NCBI GenBank assembly: GCA_000436115.1
Contig: FR894558.1
Coordinates: 110,041 to 174,040, forward strand
Origin: Firmicutes bacterium CAG:534
Lineage (GTDB): Bacteria > Bacillota > Clostridia > Lachnospirales > Lachnospiraceae
DNA length: 64,000 nucleotides
Direction of reading: 5' to 3'
This document shows positions 7,890 to 16,101 of this stretch, one piece after another. How positions within the stretch are numbered: position 1 is the first letter of the stretch; each line of letters begins with the position of its first letter. Below the pieces are notes generated by a model. That model was given only the letters and a program-made list of their open reading frames with translations. It ran no database searches and was not told the origin of the DNA. The position numbers and the translations under genes are program-made.

Positions 7890-8492
7890 ATGTCCAGAAG
7901 AGAAGAGGTCTTCGGACCTGCGCTTGCGGGACGGGAGATACCGGTTCTCACGTTAGACAACAAATGGCATAAGCTGTTTGCACAGTCTAAGCCGGATAAA
8001 ACCATCACCCATCTTCAAACGGAGCTGAATGATCTGATCAAGAGGCAGGGAAAGGCAAACACAGAACGCAAGGAGATCAGGAAGCTCAAGAAAAAGTTAA
8101 TGCAGGAGATCATGAATAATGCGGAGGGAGCCTCCGTAAAGGATGACGAAACTGCAAAGAAAAAGGCGAAGGAGCTGAAAAGACTCACAGAGGAATGCAG
8201 CCAGAGACAGCAGGAATGTGAGAAGGAGCTTTTGAGCCTTCCGGGCGAAATCGAAAGGGTCAACCGGGAACTGATGCTGGCTACCATGGATAACTGTTAT
8301 CGCCGTCTGTGGCAGAATAAACGGGAGATCGACGAGTCAGCAGAATGGATTGAAAAAACACGCATAGAGCTGAAGGAGCGGCTGGGCAGGAACCAGGAGC
8401 TTGAACAGGTTAATCAGGAGCTTTATGCCTATATGCATGATATTTTTGGTGCAGAGGTGATCGATATCTTTGACATGGAATATCAGAAATAA
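7890..8492 (+). CDS. Conserved coiled-coil protein of unknown function, next to rex
   Basis: A 200-residue soluble protein with no recognised domain. The first 35 residues are mixed, with a GREIPVLTLDNKWHKLF segment. Residues about 40-185 are highly charged, rich in Lys, Glu and Arg, with heptad-like spacing that predicts a long coiled coil. The end turns hydrophobic and acidic (AEVIDIFDMEY). The start at 7890 has an excellent ribosome site, GGGAGG, and lies 1 nt after the rex stop, so the two are translationally coupled. A frame extending back to 7869 overlaps rex and lacks such a site. No signal peptide or membrane segment is seen. Coupling to rex suggests a role tied to the redox response, but this is inference. 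Confidence 0.8.
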   Translation: MSRREEVFGPALAGREIPVLTLDNKWHKLFAQSKPDKTITHLQTELNDLIKRQGKANTERKEIRKLKKKLMQEIMNNAEGASVKDDETAKKKAKELKRLTEECSQRQQECEKELLSLPGEIERVNRELMLATMDNCYRRLWQNKREIDESAEWIEKTRIELKERLGRNQELEQVNQELYAYMHDIFGAEVIDIFDMEYQK

Positions 8493-8523
8493 ATGCGTCA
8501 TGCCGTAGGGATATGGCGCATTT
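8491..8523 (+). terminator. Weak hairpin between the coiled-coil gene and nnr
   Basis: AAATGCGTCA (8491-8500) can pair with 8514-8523 through ten pairs including one G-U, with a 13-nt loop. Only a short T run follows, so this is at most a partial terminator within the operon. Confidence 0.35.
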
Positions 8524-8547
8524 TGCATAGCAAAAGGAGGTGAGCGG

Positions 8548-10083
8548 ATGCAGCGGATCGTAACCGGGGAAGAAATGAGAAAGCTGGATGGAAAAACAAT
8601 CGAAAAGCTGGGAATTCCTGCGCTGGTTTTAATGGAACGGGCTGCGGCAGAGAGCGTAAACGCCCTGCAGATGTGGAAAGAAAAAGCAGGACATATTCTT
8701 GTGCTTGCAGGTACAGGCAATAACGGCGGAGATGGACTGGCAGTGGGAAGGATCCTGCTCCAAAAGGGATTTCAGGTAACGGTAGTACTGATCGGAAGCA
8801 GAGAAAAGCTTTCAGAGGAAAACAGCATACAGATCAGGATTTTGGAGAATATGGGCATTCCCATAAAGAGCAAACCGGAAGAAAAGGAATATGATATTAT
8901 AGTGGATGCTTTGTTCGGAACAGGATTGAAACGTCCGCTGGAGGGAGAATACCGGGAGACTGTAGAGTGGATCAACTCCGCCAAGGAAAAGGGAGCCCTG
9001 GTGTGCAGCCTGGATATTCCTTCCGGAATTTGTTCCGATACAGGAAAAATTCAGGGATGTGCTGTATGCGCAGATATGACGGTTGCCTATGGATTTGCCA
9101 AGAGGGGAGAGCTTCTTGATCCGGGAAGACAGTATACCGGACAGCTTCTTGTAAGGGATATAGGGATTGATTACAGGAAAGCGGTGACAGGCAGGGAGGA
9201 AGCGGCTGCATTGCAGACAGAAGATATAGGAAAGCTTCTTCCTGCAAGGGATCCCGCAGGGAATAAAGGAACCTTCGGAAAAGTGCTTTTGGCTGCAGGA
9301 AGCAGCGGAATGTGCGGAGCGGCTGTCCTTTCCGGGAAAAGCGCTTTTCGCAGCGGAGCGGGAATGGTCATGATCCTGACCCCGGAATGCAACAGGCAGA
9401 TCATCCAACAGGCGCTGCCTGAGGCAATCCTGAGTACCTATGATACGGTGCCGGAAGAAGGACAGATCCGTCAGGCGCTTCAGTGGGCAGATGTGCTGGC
9501 GGCAGGCCCGGGAATGGGGCAGAAGCCGGCCGGCAAAGAAACCCTGCGGCTTTTGCTTCAGAATGTGGAATGTCCTATGGTGCTGGATGCAGATGCACTT
9601 AATATGATTGCGGAAGATGAGGAAATGCAGCAGTGCTTTGCAGCTGCAAGAAAGCGGGCAGGCAGGGAAAAAGTTGTAATAACGCCACATCCCGGGGAGC
9701 TTTGCAGACTGGCAGGCAGCTTTATGGAAAATTATAAGGAAGACCGCTTCCAGGTAGCAGAGCAGGTAAGGAAACAGTTAGAATGCGTAGTGGTTTCCAA
9801 GGACGCTGTAACAGTTACCCTGTCTCCGGATGGAAAGGGAATGCTTTTAAACCCTTCAGGAAATGATGCCATGGCAACGGCGGGAAGCGGAGATGTGCTG
9901 ACAGGCCTGATCGGAGGTCTGATCGCCCAGGGAGGAGGCTGCTATGAACTGGCCGGACTTGCCGTATACCTTCATGGCCTTGCAGGCGACCTGGCGGCTC
10001 TTGGCAGGGCAAGAGGAGTAATGGCCGGGGACCTGACAGAGGAAATACCCAGGGTGTTTCTACAATACCAGGGAGAAAGATAG
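8548..10083 (+). CDS. nnr: Bifunctional NAD(P)H-hydrate epimerase/dehydratase
   Basis: Repairs NAD(P)HX, the hydrated damage product of NAD(P)H. At 511 residues it carries both activities: an N-terminal YjeF-type epimerase (GTGNNGGDGLAVGR, DALFGTG) over about residues 1-215, and a C-terminal ribokinase-like dehydratase (AGSSGMCGAA, AAGPGMGQ, TPHPGELCRL, and the nucleotide site NDAMATAGSGDVLTG) over about 230-505. A perfect AAAGGAGGTGA ribosome site lies 7 nt before the ATG. Its place in the rex operon makes sense, as the repair load rises with the NADH pool. Alanine racemase follows after 19 nt, an order also seen in other bacteria. Confidence 0.96.
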   Translation: MQRIVTGEEMRKLDGKTIEKLGIPALVLMERAAAESVNALQMWKEKAGHILVLAGTGNNGGDGLAVGRILLQKGFQVTVVLIGSREKLSEENSIQIRILENMGIPIKSKPEEKEYDIIVDALFGTGLKRPLEGEYRETVEWINSAKEKGALVCSLDIPSGICSDTGKIQGCAVCADMTVAYGFAKRGELLDPGRQYTGQLLVRDIGIDYRKAVTGREEAAALQTEDIGKLLPARDPAGNKGTFGKVLLAAGSSGMCGAAVLSGKSAFRSGAGMVMILTPECNRQIIQQALPEAILSTYDTVPEEGQIRQALQWADVLAAGPGMGQKPAGKETLRLLLQNVECPMVLDADALNMIAEDEEMQQCFAAARKRAGREKVVITPHPGELCRLAGSFMENYKEDRFQVAEQVRKQLECVVVSKDAVTVTLSPDGKGMLLNPSGNDAMATAGSGDVLTGLIGGLIAQGGGCYELAGLAVYLHGLAGDLAALGRARGVMAGDLTEEIPRVFLQYQGER

Positions 10084-10102
10084 CGAAAGCGAGGAGAAAA
10101 TT

Positions 10103-11278
10103 ATGAGAGAAGAGTATCAAAGAGTATTTGCAACGGTTGACCTGGATGCTATTTGCAGCAATATGGAAAAGATGAAGGCCAATGTGGCAGAGCATACCAA
10201 GCTGATCGGCGTGATCAAAACAGACGGATACGGGCATGGAGCTGTTCCTATCGCAAGAGAGCTGGAAAAACTGCCCTTTGTCTGGGGATATGCAACAGCC
10301 ACAGCAGAGGAAGCTTTTATTTTAAGACATGATGAGATGAAAAAGCCTATTTTGATCCTGGGCTATACCTTTCCCTACAGCTATGAAAGGCTGATTACAG
10401 AGGAAATCCGCATGGCGGTATTCAGAAAAGATATGCTTTTGCAGCTTTCGGAGAAAGCCCGCAGACTGGGGAAAAAAGCAAAGATCCATATTAAGGTGGA
10501 TACCGGTATGGGACGGATCGGAGTAAGACCGGATCAGGAAGGGCTGGAATTTGTAAAAGAAGCATTTCAAACTCCGGGAATTGAAGTGGAGGGGATCTTT
10601 ACGCATTTTGCCAGGGCGGATGAGGCGGACAAAACGGCAGCAAATAAGCAGTTAAATAAGTTTCAGACGTTTCTTGCCATGATAAAGGATGAGGGGCTTA
10701 CCATTCCGGTTAAGCACTGCTCAAACAGCGCCGGAATTGTAGAACTGCCAGAGGCCAATATGGATGTGGCAAGGGCAGGGATCACTCTTTATGGATTATG
10801 GCCTTCCAACGAGGTCAGGAGGGATATCGTCGAGCTGAGGCCTGCATTATCCCTTTACAGCCATTTGGTTTATATTAAGGAAATAGAGCCCGGGGACAGC
10901 GTCAGCTATGGAGGAACCTTTACCGCCCAAAAGAAAACGAGGGTCGGAACGGTTCCTGTGGGCTATGGGGATGGCTATCCCAGAGGACTGTCCGGAAAAG
11001 GCTATGTACTTGTAAACGGAAAAAAGGCAGCCATCCTTGGACGCGTCTGCATGGATCAGTTTATGATCGACCTAAGTGAGATCCCTGAGGCAAAGGAAGG
11101 GGATAAAGTAACGCTGATCGGAAAGGACGGCGCTTACGCCATTACCATGGAAGAACTCGGAAATCTGTCAGGACGCTTTAATTATGAACTTGCCTGCGAT
11201 CTTTCAAAAAGAGTGCCGCGCATTTATATGAAGGATGGAAAGATCCTCTGCACAAAGGATTATTATCAGGATTATTAA
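10103..11278 (+). CDS. alr: Alanine racemase
   Basis: A PLP enzyme that interconverts L- and D-alanine for peptidoglycan synthesis. At 391 residues it has the expected length. Lys39 in GVIKTDGYGHG is the Schiff-base lysine, and SYGGTF holds the second catalytic tyrosine. The final third carries the beta-domain block GRVCMDQFMIDLS. It is co-directional with nnr upstream and a mazF-like gene downstream; alr next to a mazF toxin is also the Bacillus arrangement. Confidence 0.96.
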   Translation: MREEYQRVFATVDLDAICSNMEKMKANVAEHTKLIGVIKTDGYGHGAVPIARELEKLPFVWGYATATAEEAFILRHDEMKKPILILGYTFPYSYERLITEEIRMAVFRKDMLLQLSEKARRLGKKAKIHIKVDTGMGRIGVRPDQEGLEFVKEAFQTPGIEVEGIFTHFARADEADKTAANKQLNKFQTFLAMIKDEGLTIPVKHCSNSAGIVELPEANMDVARAGITLYGLWPSNEVRRDIVELRPALSLYSHLVYIKEIEPGDSVSYGGTFTAQKKTRVGTVPVGYGDGYPRGLSGKGYVLVNGKKAAILGRVCMDQFMIDLSEIPEAKEGDKVTLIGKDGAYAITMEELGNLSGRFNYELACDLSKRVPRIYMKDGKILCTKDYYQDY

Positions 11279-11284
11279 GCCTGA

Positions 11285-11314
11285 CTGAATACCTTCTGAC
11301 AATAGGGTTATAAT
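11285..11314 (+). promoter_or_regulatory. Possible promoter before mazF
   Basis: A perfect TATAAT at 11309-11314 lies 50 nt before the likely GTG start, with only a weak -35 (CTGAAT, 11285-11290, 18-nt spacer). Confidence 0.35.
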
Positions 11315-11364
11315 AGTTACTGCTGAAAAAGGTAAATCCGATTGAAATGAAGGGTGTGTATAAA

Positions 11365-11706
11365 GTGAAAAGAGGGGACGTATATTATGCAGATTTAAGA
11401 CCGGTGATCGGCTCTGAACAGGGCGGAGTAAGACCGGTGCTGATCATTCAGAATGACATAGGAAATAAGCATAGTCCAACGATTATCTGCGCAGCGATCA
11501 CTTCCAAGATGAATAAGGCAAAGCTGCCTACGCATATTGAACTGAGCGCAGGAAAATATGAGATGGAAAAGGATTCCGTGATCCTACTAGAACAGCTTCG
11601 CACCATAGATAAAAAGAGACTGAAAGACAAGGTATGTCATTTGGATGAGGATATCATGAAGCGGGTAAACCATGGGCTGATGATCAGTCTGGAGCTGGGT
11701 ACATAG
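11365..11706 (+). CDS. mazF: MazF/PemK-type endoribonuclease toxin
   Basis: A close relative of Bacillus subtilis EndoA/NdoA, which cuts mRNA at short sequence motifs. It has the family hallmarks VKRGDVYYADL at the N-terminus, GSEQGGVRPVLIIQND, AAITSKMNKAKLPTH, and VILLEQLRTIDKKRL, which in the Bacillus protein carry the catalytic Arg and Thr. The GTG at 11365 has GAAGGGTG upstream at good distance and gives 113 residues; an ATG at 11347 would add six residues but its ribosome site is poorly placed. In Bacillus the antitoxin lies between alr and the toxin; here the 86-nt gap holds no antitoxin reading frame. Confidence 0.93.
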   Translation: MKRGDVYYADLRPVIGSEQGGVRPVLIIQNDIGNKHSPTIICAAITSKMNKAKLPTHIELSAGKYEMEKDSVILLEQLRTIDKKRLKDKVCHLDEDIMKRVNHGLMISLELGT

Positions 11707-11735
11707 CTTGAAACAGCTCTCTCATCCGGCAGCAC

Positions 11736-11764
11736 TTGACGCAGATAGCGGGAAATGTTATAGT
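11736..11764 (+). promoter_or_regulatory. Promoter of the CNNM/CorC gene
   Basis: TTGACG (11736-11741), a 17-nt spacer and TATAGT (11759-11764) give a good sigma-A promoter 37 nt before the start codon. Confidence 0.75.
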
Positions 11765-11801
11765 TTAATTTGATATTTTGTGCGATAAGGGAGATGGAAA
11801 A

Positions 11802-13121
11802 ATGGATGACGGCGGGCCCACGGCCAGTTATATTTTATTGATCCTGCTGCTTTTGGCAGATATGATTTTTTACGGCTTCAGTGCGGCAGTGAAGGAACTG
11901 AGCGCCAAAGAACTGTCAGAAGAGACGGCGGAAGTCAAAAGTAAGAAAACGGTAAGACTGTGCAAGATCATGGAAAGACCGGAACGATATATCAATACCA
12001 TTCAGCTTGTAGCAACCTTCAGCAATTTTGTGATGGCATTCATCATATTGTATGACTTTGGAAAACACTTTTTGCTTGCGGGAGCGGTCTGGCTGTACAT
12101 AGTGCTTACCTTCGGAGTGCTGATTCCGAAAACGCTTGGAACCAGGTATCATAAAAAATGGGCATACGCCTGTATTAATTCTATTTATGGGATCACCTGG
12201 CTCTTATGTCCGCTTACAGGCATCATATCTGTGTCTGCAAAGGGGATCTTAAGGATCTTTGGGGTCAGGCCGGATGAGTGGCAGGATGACGTTACGGAGG
12301 AAGAGATCAAGTCCATGGTCAACGAGGGACATGAGCAGGGAGTGCTTCAGGCTTCAGAGGCGGAGATGATCAACAACATCTTTGAATTTGGAGATAAGCA
12401 GGCTCAGGATATTATGACCCACAGGCCCAGCATATTAGCCATTGACCGGGAAATGACCCTTGGAAATGCGCTTGAATATATGCTGAGCGAAAGCAAAAGC
12501 CGTTTTCCGGTTTATGAAGAAAACATTGATCATATTGTAGGGATCATTCATTTCAGAGATGCTATGAGAGCCCACACGGATGATAATAATCTGGTGCTTC
12601 CGGTAGGGGAGATACCGGGACTTTTGCGGGAGCCTATGTTTGTTCCGGAGACCAAAAACATTGATGCATTATTCAAAATGATGCAGCACACCAAAACGCA
12701 GATGGTGATTGTGGTGGATGAATATGGCCAGACTTCGGGACTGGTTGCAATGGAAGATATTCTGGAGGAGATTGTAGGAAATATCCTGGATGAATATGAT
12801 GAAGTGGAAGAGCATATTGAGTCTACGGAAAATGCAGACGAGTATGTGATCGCAGGAATTACCCCGCTCAGCGAGCTGGAAGAACGCTTTGGAATTTCCT
12901 TTCAGGAAGAGGAATTTGAAACCCTGAACGGCTTCCTGATCTCTAAACTGGATAAAATTCCTGAAAAGTCAGATGAGAACTTTACCGTGGAAGAGGATGG
13001 ATACCAGTATAGGATCTTATCAGTGGAAAACAGGATGATCCAGAGCGTATTAGTGAAGAAAATGCCGGAAAAGACAGCGCAGGAGCAACAAATGCAGGAA
13101 AACCTGCAGGAAGAAACTTAA
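11802..13121 (+). CDS. CNNM/CorC-family membrane protein with CBS domains (HlyC/TlyC type)
   Basis: A 439-residue protein. Residues about 1-165 are a CNNM (DUF21) membrane domain with a short N-terminal hydrophobic segment and several transmembrane helices. Then come two CBS modules (around residues 195-320, with RFPVYEENIDHIVGIIHFRD and MVIVVDEYGQTSGLVAMEDI) and a CorC/HlyC C-terminal domain at about 340-430. These proteins act in magnesium or other divalent cation export and tolerance; the old name hemolysin is misleading. The start at 11802 has AAGGGAG 8 nt upstream; an earlier TTG at 11778 has none. It is followed by yebC after 56 nt. Confidence 0.9.
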   Translation: MDDGGPTASYILLILLLLADMIFYGFSAAVKELSAKELSEETAEVKSKKTVRLCKIMERPERYINTIQLVATFSNFVMAFIILYDFGKHFLLAGAVWLYIVLTFGVLIPKTLGTRYHKKWAYACINSIYGITWLLCPLTGIISVSAKGILRIFGVRPDEWQDDVTEEEIKSMVNEGHEQGVLQASEAEMINNIFEFGDKQAQDIMTHRPSILAIDREMTLGNALEYMLSESKSRFPVYEENIDHIVGIIHFRDAMRAHTDDNNLVLPVGEIPGLLREPMFVPETKNIDALFKMMQHTKTQMVIVVDEYGQTSGLVAMEDILEEIVGNILDEYDEVEEHIESTENADEYVIAGITPLSELEERFGISFQEEEFETLNGFLISKLDKIPEKSDENFTVEEDGYQYRILSVENRMIQSVLVKKMPEKTAQEQQMQENLQEET

Positions 13122-13177
13122 AAATAAAACAGAGCATTTCAAAGGAAAGATATCTGAAATGCAGAAATGAGGAGAAA

Positions 13178-13906
13178 ATGTCAGGACATTCAAAATTTGC
13201 AAATATTAAACACAAGAAAGAAAAAAATGATGCTGCAAAAGGAAAGATCTTTACGATCCTTGGAAGAGAAATCGCAGTAGCCGTTAAGGAAGGCGGGCCG
13301 GATCCGGCAAATAACTCCAAGTTGGCACAGGTCATTGCAAAGGCAAAATCCAACAATATGCCCAATGATACCATTGAACGCGGGATCAAAAAGGCGGCCG
13401 GCGACGCAGGAAATGTGAACTATAAGTATATTACATATGAAGGATATGGACCTAATGGAATTGCAATCATTGTAGACGCCCTTACGGATAATCAGAACAG
13501 AACGGCGGCAAATGTCAGAAATGCATTTACCAAGGGAAACGGAAATGTGGGAACACCCGGCTGCGTTTCCTTCATGTTTGATAAGAAGGGACAGATCATC
13601 ATTGATAAGGAAGAGTATGAGAAGGATGCAGATGAACTGATGATGCTGGCGCTGGATGCGGGAGCAGAAGATTTTAGCGAAGAGGAGGACTCCTACGAGA
13701 TCCTGACCTCACCTGAGGACTTTGATGCGGTGCTTCAGGCTTTGAATGAAGGGGGAATTCCGCTTGCATCTGCGGAGGTGACCATGATCCCTCAGAACTA
13801 TGTTGAACTTACAGATGAAACCGGGATAAAGAACCTTCAGAAAATACTGGATCTTCTGGATGAAGATGATGATGTTCAGGCAGTATATCATAACTGGGAT
13901 GAGTAG
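13178..13906 (+). CDS. yebC: YebC/PmpR family translation or transcription regulator
   Basis: A 242-residue member of the YebC/TACO1 family with the invariant start MSGHSKFANIKHKKEKNDAA, the first-domain block NNMPNDTIERGIKKA and the conserved EGYGPNGIAIIVDALTDNQNRTA. The family was first described as DNA-binding regulators and more recently as factors that ease ribosome stalling at proline-rich stretches. The gene is single-copy housekeeping in most bacteria. A small perfect 8-bp hairpin (13134-13162) lies just before the ribosome site, GAGGAG. Confidence 0.95.
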   Translation: MSGHSKFANIKHKKEKNDAAKGKIFTILGREIAVAVKEGGPDPANNSKLAQVIAKAKSNNMPNDTIERGIKKAAGDAGNVNYKYITYEGYGPNGIAIIVDALTDNQNRTAANVRNAFTKGNGNVGTPGCVSFMFDKKGQIIIDKEEYEKDADELMMLALDAGAEDFSEEEDSYEILTSPEDFDAVLQALNEGGIPLASAEVTMIPQNYVELTDETGIKNLQKILDLLDEDDDVQAVYHNWDE

Positions 13907-13933
13907 GAAGCTGTGGAAGTATTAGGGTGAGGA

Positions 13934-15157
13934 ATGGAGAAGAAGGTTGACAGACTGCTTGCGGCATTTTATATGCTTTTGGCAGTTGGGAGCAGAATCG
14001 CATATTTTATGGTAAATACCGGAAGCTTTTCGGATCCCTACGGCTACTATGCCCATTCCGTAATAAAACAGGGAAGCAGAGAACCCATGCTTACCTCCGG
14101 GCTTGCTTATGCCTATACGCAGAATCTGTCAAAGCTTCTTGGCTTTTCCGGAAACAGACTGGATGCTGTTATGGTCTATCAAACCGTATTGCAGGTCCTG
14201 TGGATCCTGCTGTTATTTTTCAGCATGAGGCTTTTATTCGGTAAGGCTGCCGGTTACGTTTCGGGCCTGCTGATCTTGGGATCGCCGTTTCTGCTAAAGA
14301 CGCTGATTACCGTAACGCCTGAAAATTACCTGATGCTCAGGATTGCCGTTTTGATGTTTTTACTGGGGATTTTTATAAGGAAAACAGAAAAGAGCGGCTG
14401 GCACCGGAGCAGCTTGTGTGAGCTGTGTCTGATGGTGCTAGGCTTTGGAACAGGCGTAGTGATCACCTGGAACTTCCTTGGGTTTGTGATCGTTCTTATT
14501 ACAGCTTATGTTCTGGCATGCAACAAAAGGAGCCTGAAACAGGGACTGTGGGAGGAACGCAGGGAAGCAGAGGAAAAGCATTACAAAAAGCTTGAAAAAT
14601 ATCAGCTTATGCCGGTGGGATCACAGCTTATGATCCTGACTGTAGGCACTTTGATCGGCATGTACGCCACCCTGATGAAATATACAGGGCTTACCGGAAT
14701 TTCTGTGGGAGAACAGTTTTTATGGTGGACAGCGCAGTATCAAAGTATTCAGGAAAGACTGCAGGATGTCTCAGTGGTTACAACTGCTTATCTTGGCGGA
14801 AGTTTATTGCTTGGAACGGTTTTGGGCCTGGTGATAAAATCCATACACAGCAGAAGACAGTGGGAAGCTCTTTACAGTGATGTGGAGGTGGCAGAGGATG
14901 AGAAGATCCTAAAAGACAGCAAAAAGGACAGCAAGACAGAAGAAACCAAAACAGAAGAAACTGAAACAACAATAATTGAAACAGAGAAAGCCGAAACAGT
15001 AATAGCCGAAACCGTTCAAAACGTTGTAGTCACAGAGGATGGCAGGCAGGTGAAGCTGTTAGATAATCCGCTGCCTGTGCCCAAAAGGCATATTAAGCGG
15101 GAAATGGAATTCGATCTGAATGACTTTTCTGATGGAAAAGACGATTTTGATATATAG
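13934..15157 (+). CDS. Polytopic membrane protein, GT-C glycosyltransferase-like, with acidic tail
   Basis: A 407-residue protein I do not recognise by name. The first 300 residues contain about eight hydrophobic segments. The early part (SDPYGYYAHSVIKQG, then a loop and a long hydrophobic hairpin) recalls the first periplasmic loop of GT-C fold (ArnT/PMT-like) sugar transferases, but the normal Asp-Glu pair is not clear. The last 90 residues are a soluble tail with Thr/Glu repeats (KTEETKTEET) ending in an acidic segment. The gene starts 27 nt after yebC, probably in the same transcript, and is followed by a strong terminator. Function unknown; an envelope role is a guess. Confidence 0.75.
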   Translation: MEKKVDRLLAAFYMLLAVGSRIAYFMVNTGSFSDPYGYYAHSVIKQGSREPMLTSGLAYAYTQNLSKLLGFSGNRLDAVMVYQTVLQVLWILLLFFSMRLLFGKAAGYVSGLLILGSPFLLKTLITVTPENYLMLRIAVLMFLLGIFIRKTEKSGWHRSSLCELCLMVLGFGTGVVITWNFLGFVIVLITAYVLACNKRSLKQGLWEERREAEEKHYKKLEKYQLMPVGSQLMILTVGTLIGMYATLMKYTGLTGISVGEQFLWWTAQYQSIQERLQDVSVVTTAYLGGSLLLGTVLGLVIKSIHSRRQWEALYSDVEVAEDEKILKDSKKDSKTEETKTEETETTIIETEKAETVIAETVQNVVVTEDGRQVKLLDNPLPVPKRHIKREMEFDLNDFSDGKDDFDI

Positions 15158-15209
15158 AACCACGAAACCCTGAAAGATCATACATAAAAAAAGAAAAAAA
15201 GAGCATGCT

Positions 15210-15237
15210 AAAGAGGGCCTGTAAAGGCTCTCTTTTT
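15210..15237 (+). terminator. Rho-independent terminator upstream of tepA
   Basis: AAAGAGGGCC (15210-15219) pairs with 15226-15235 over ten positions with one G-U, has a 6-nt loop, and ends in TTTTT. An A-rich stretch precedes it. Confidence 0.8.
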
Positions 15238-15276
15238 GTTAAAGACAAAGCAGCATGGATAACGGAGGTTTTTTGT

Positions 15277-16014
15277 ATGTCAGGGAAAAATCATGCATCA
15301 GAAAAGAAAACAGAGGAAGAAAAGCATAGAAGTGAACGGATCGAGGAGACCGGGGAAGTGACCCTTGATAAGAATGGAAAAGCGCATACCATTCATTTGA
15401 TCTCCGTGATCGGTGAGGTGGAAGGCCATGATAACCTTGGAACCAATTCTAAAACAACAAAATATGAGCATATTTTACCGGAGCTTGCAGCCATTGAGGA
15501 CAGCAAGAATATTGACGGCGTTCTGATCCTCCTAAACACCATGGGAGGAGATGTGGAAGCGGGACTTGCCATTGCGGAAATGATCGCATCGCTGAGTAAG
15601 CCCACCGTGTCACTGGTACTTGGAGGAAGCCATTCCATTGGAGTTCCTATAGCAACCAGCACGAACTATTCTTTTATCGTTCCTACGGGGACTATGGTGA
15701 TCCATCCGGTCAGAATGAGTGGAATGGTGATTGGCGTTCCGCAGACCTTTGATTATTTCAGACAGATCCAGAACCGGATCACAGGCTTTGTGTGCGATCA
15801 TTGCAGGATCAGCAAAAGCAGACTTGAGGAGCTGATGATGGAAACCGGCATTCTGACAAAGGATGTGGGGACGATCCTGGTAGGGCAGGAGGCAGTAAAT
15901 GAAGGGATCATCAATGAAACGGGAGGGATCAGTGAGGCAATGGAGAAGCTTCATGAGCTGATCAACCTGGATGCTGCAAGAAAGCGCAAAAAGGCGTCTG
16001 CCAAAAACAAATAA
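15277..16014 (+). CDS. tepA: ClpP-like serine protease TepA (translocation-enhancing protein)
   Basis: A 245-residue ClpP/crotonase-fold protein. Ser120 in GGSHSIG sits where ClpP has its nucleophile, and His143 in MVIHPVRMSG matches the catalytic His. The oligomer-forming core is preceded by about 30 charged residues. In Bacillus subtilis TepA (YmfB) is encoded next to spoIIIE and has been linked to protein export and sporulation, and here too the FtsK/SpoIIIE gene follows. The ATG at 15277 has AACGGAGG upstream; an earlier in-frame start at 15205 would run through the terminator hairpin and is unlikely. Substrate and cellular location are uncertain. Confidence 0.88.
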   Translation: MSGKNHASEKKTEEEKHRSERIEETGEVTLDKNGKAHTIHLISVIGEVEGHDNLGTNSKTTKYEHILPELAAIEDSKNIDGVLILLNTMGGDVEAGLAIAEMIASLSKPTVSLVLGGSHSIGVPIATSTNYSFIVPTGTMVIHPVRMSGMVIGVPQTFDYFRQIQNRITGFVCDHCRISKSRLEELMMETGILTKDVGTILVGQEAVNEGIINETGGISEAMEKLHELINLDAARKRKKASAKNK

Positions 16015-16024
16015 TGGGTAGAGG

Positions 16025-16053
16025 ATGACAAGAATTCACGAAAATGCTATACT
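16025..16053 (+). promoter_or_regulatory. Promoter of the ftsK/spoIIIE gene (extended -10)
   Basis: ATGACA (16025-16030), a 17-nt spacer and TATACT (16048-16053), preceded by TGC, giving an extended -10. It lies 48 nt before the coding region. Confidence 0.7.
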
Positions 16054-16101
16054 ATAAAAGATTATTTTGAATTATTCAGGACATAAGCGAGGTTTGTTGG
16101 T

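Noticed and set aside
8812..9690. Long minus-strand reading frame (292 codons)
   Set aside because: It lies wholly opposite nnr, has Cys/His/Ser-rich composition typical of antisense frames, no ribosome site and no recognisable motif.
13134..13162. Perfect 8-bp hairpin between the CNNM/CorC gene and yebC
   Set aside because: No T run follows and the ribosome site lies just beyond; could be a minor leader structure but nothing supports a function.
14930..15000. Thr/Glu repeats in the yebC-linked gene as a sign of frameshift or tandem-repeat expansion
   Set aside because: The frame remains open with normal codon use to a natural end, and the repeats are imperfect, so a low-complexity protein tail is the simpler reading.
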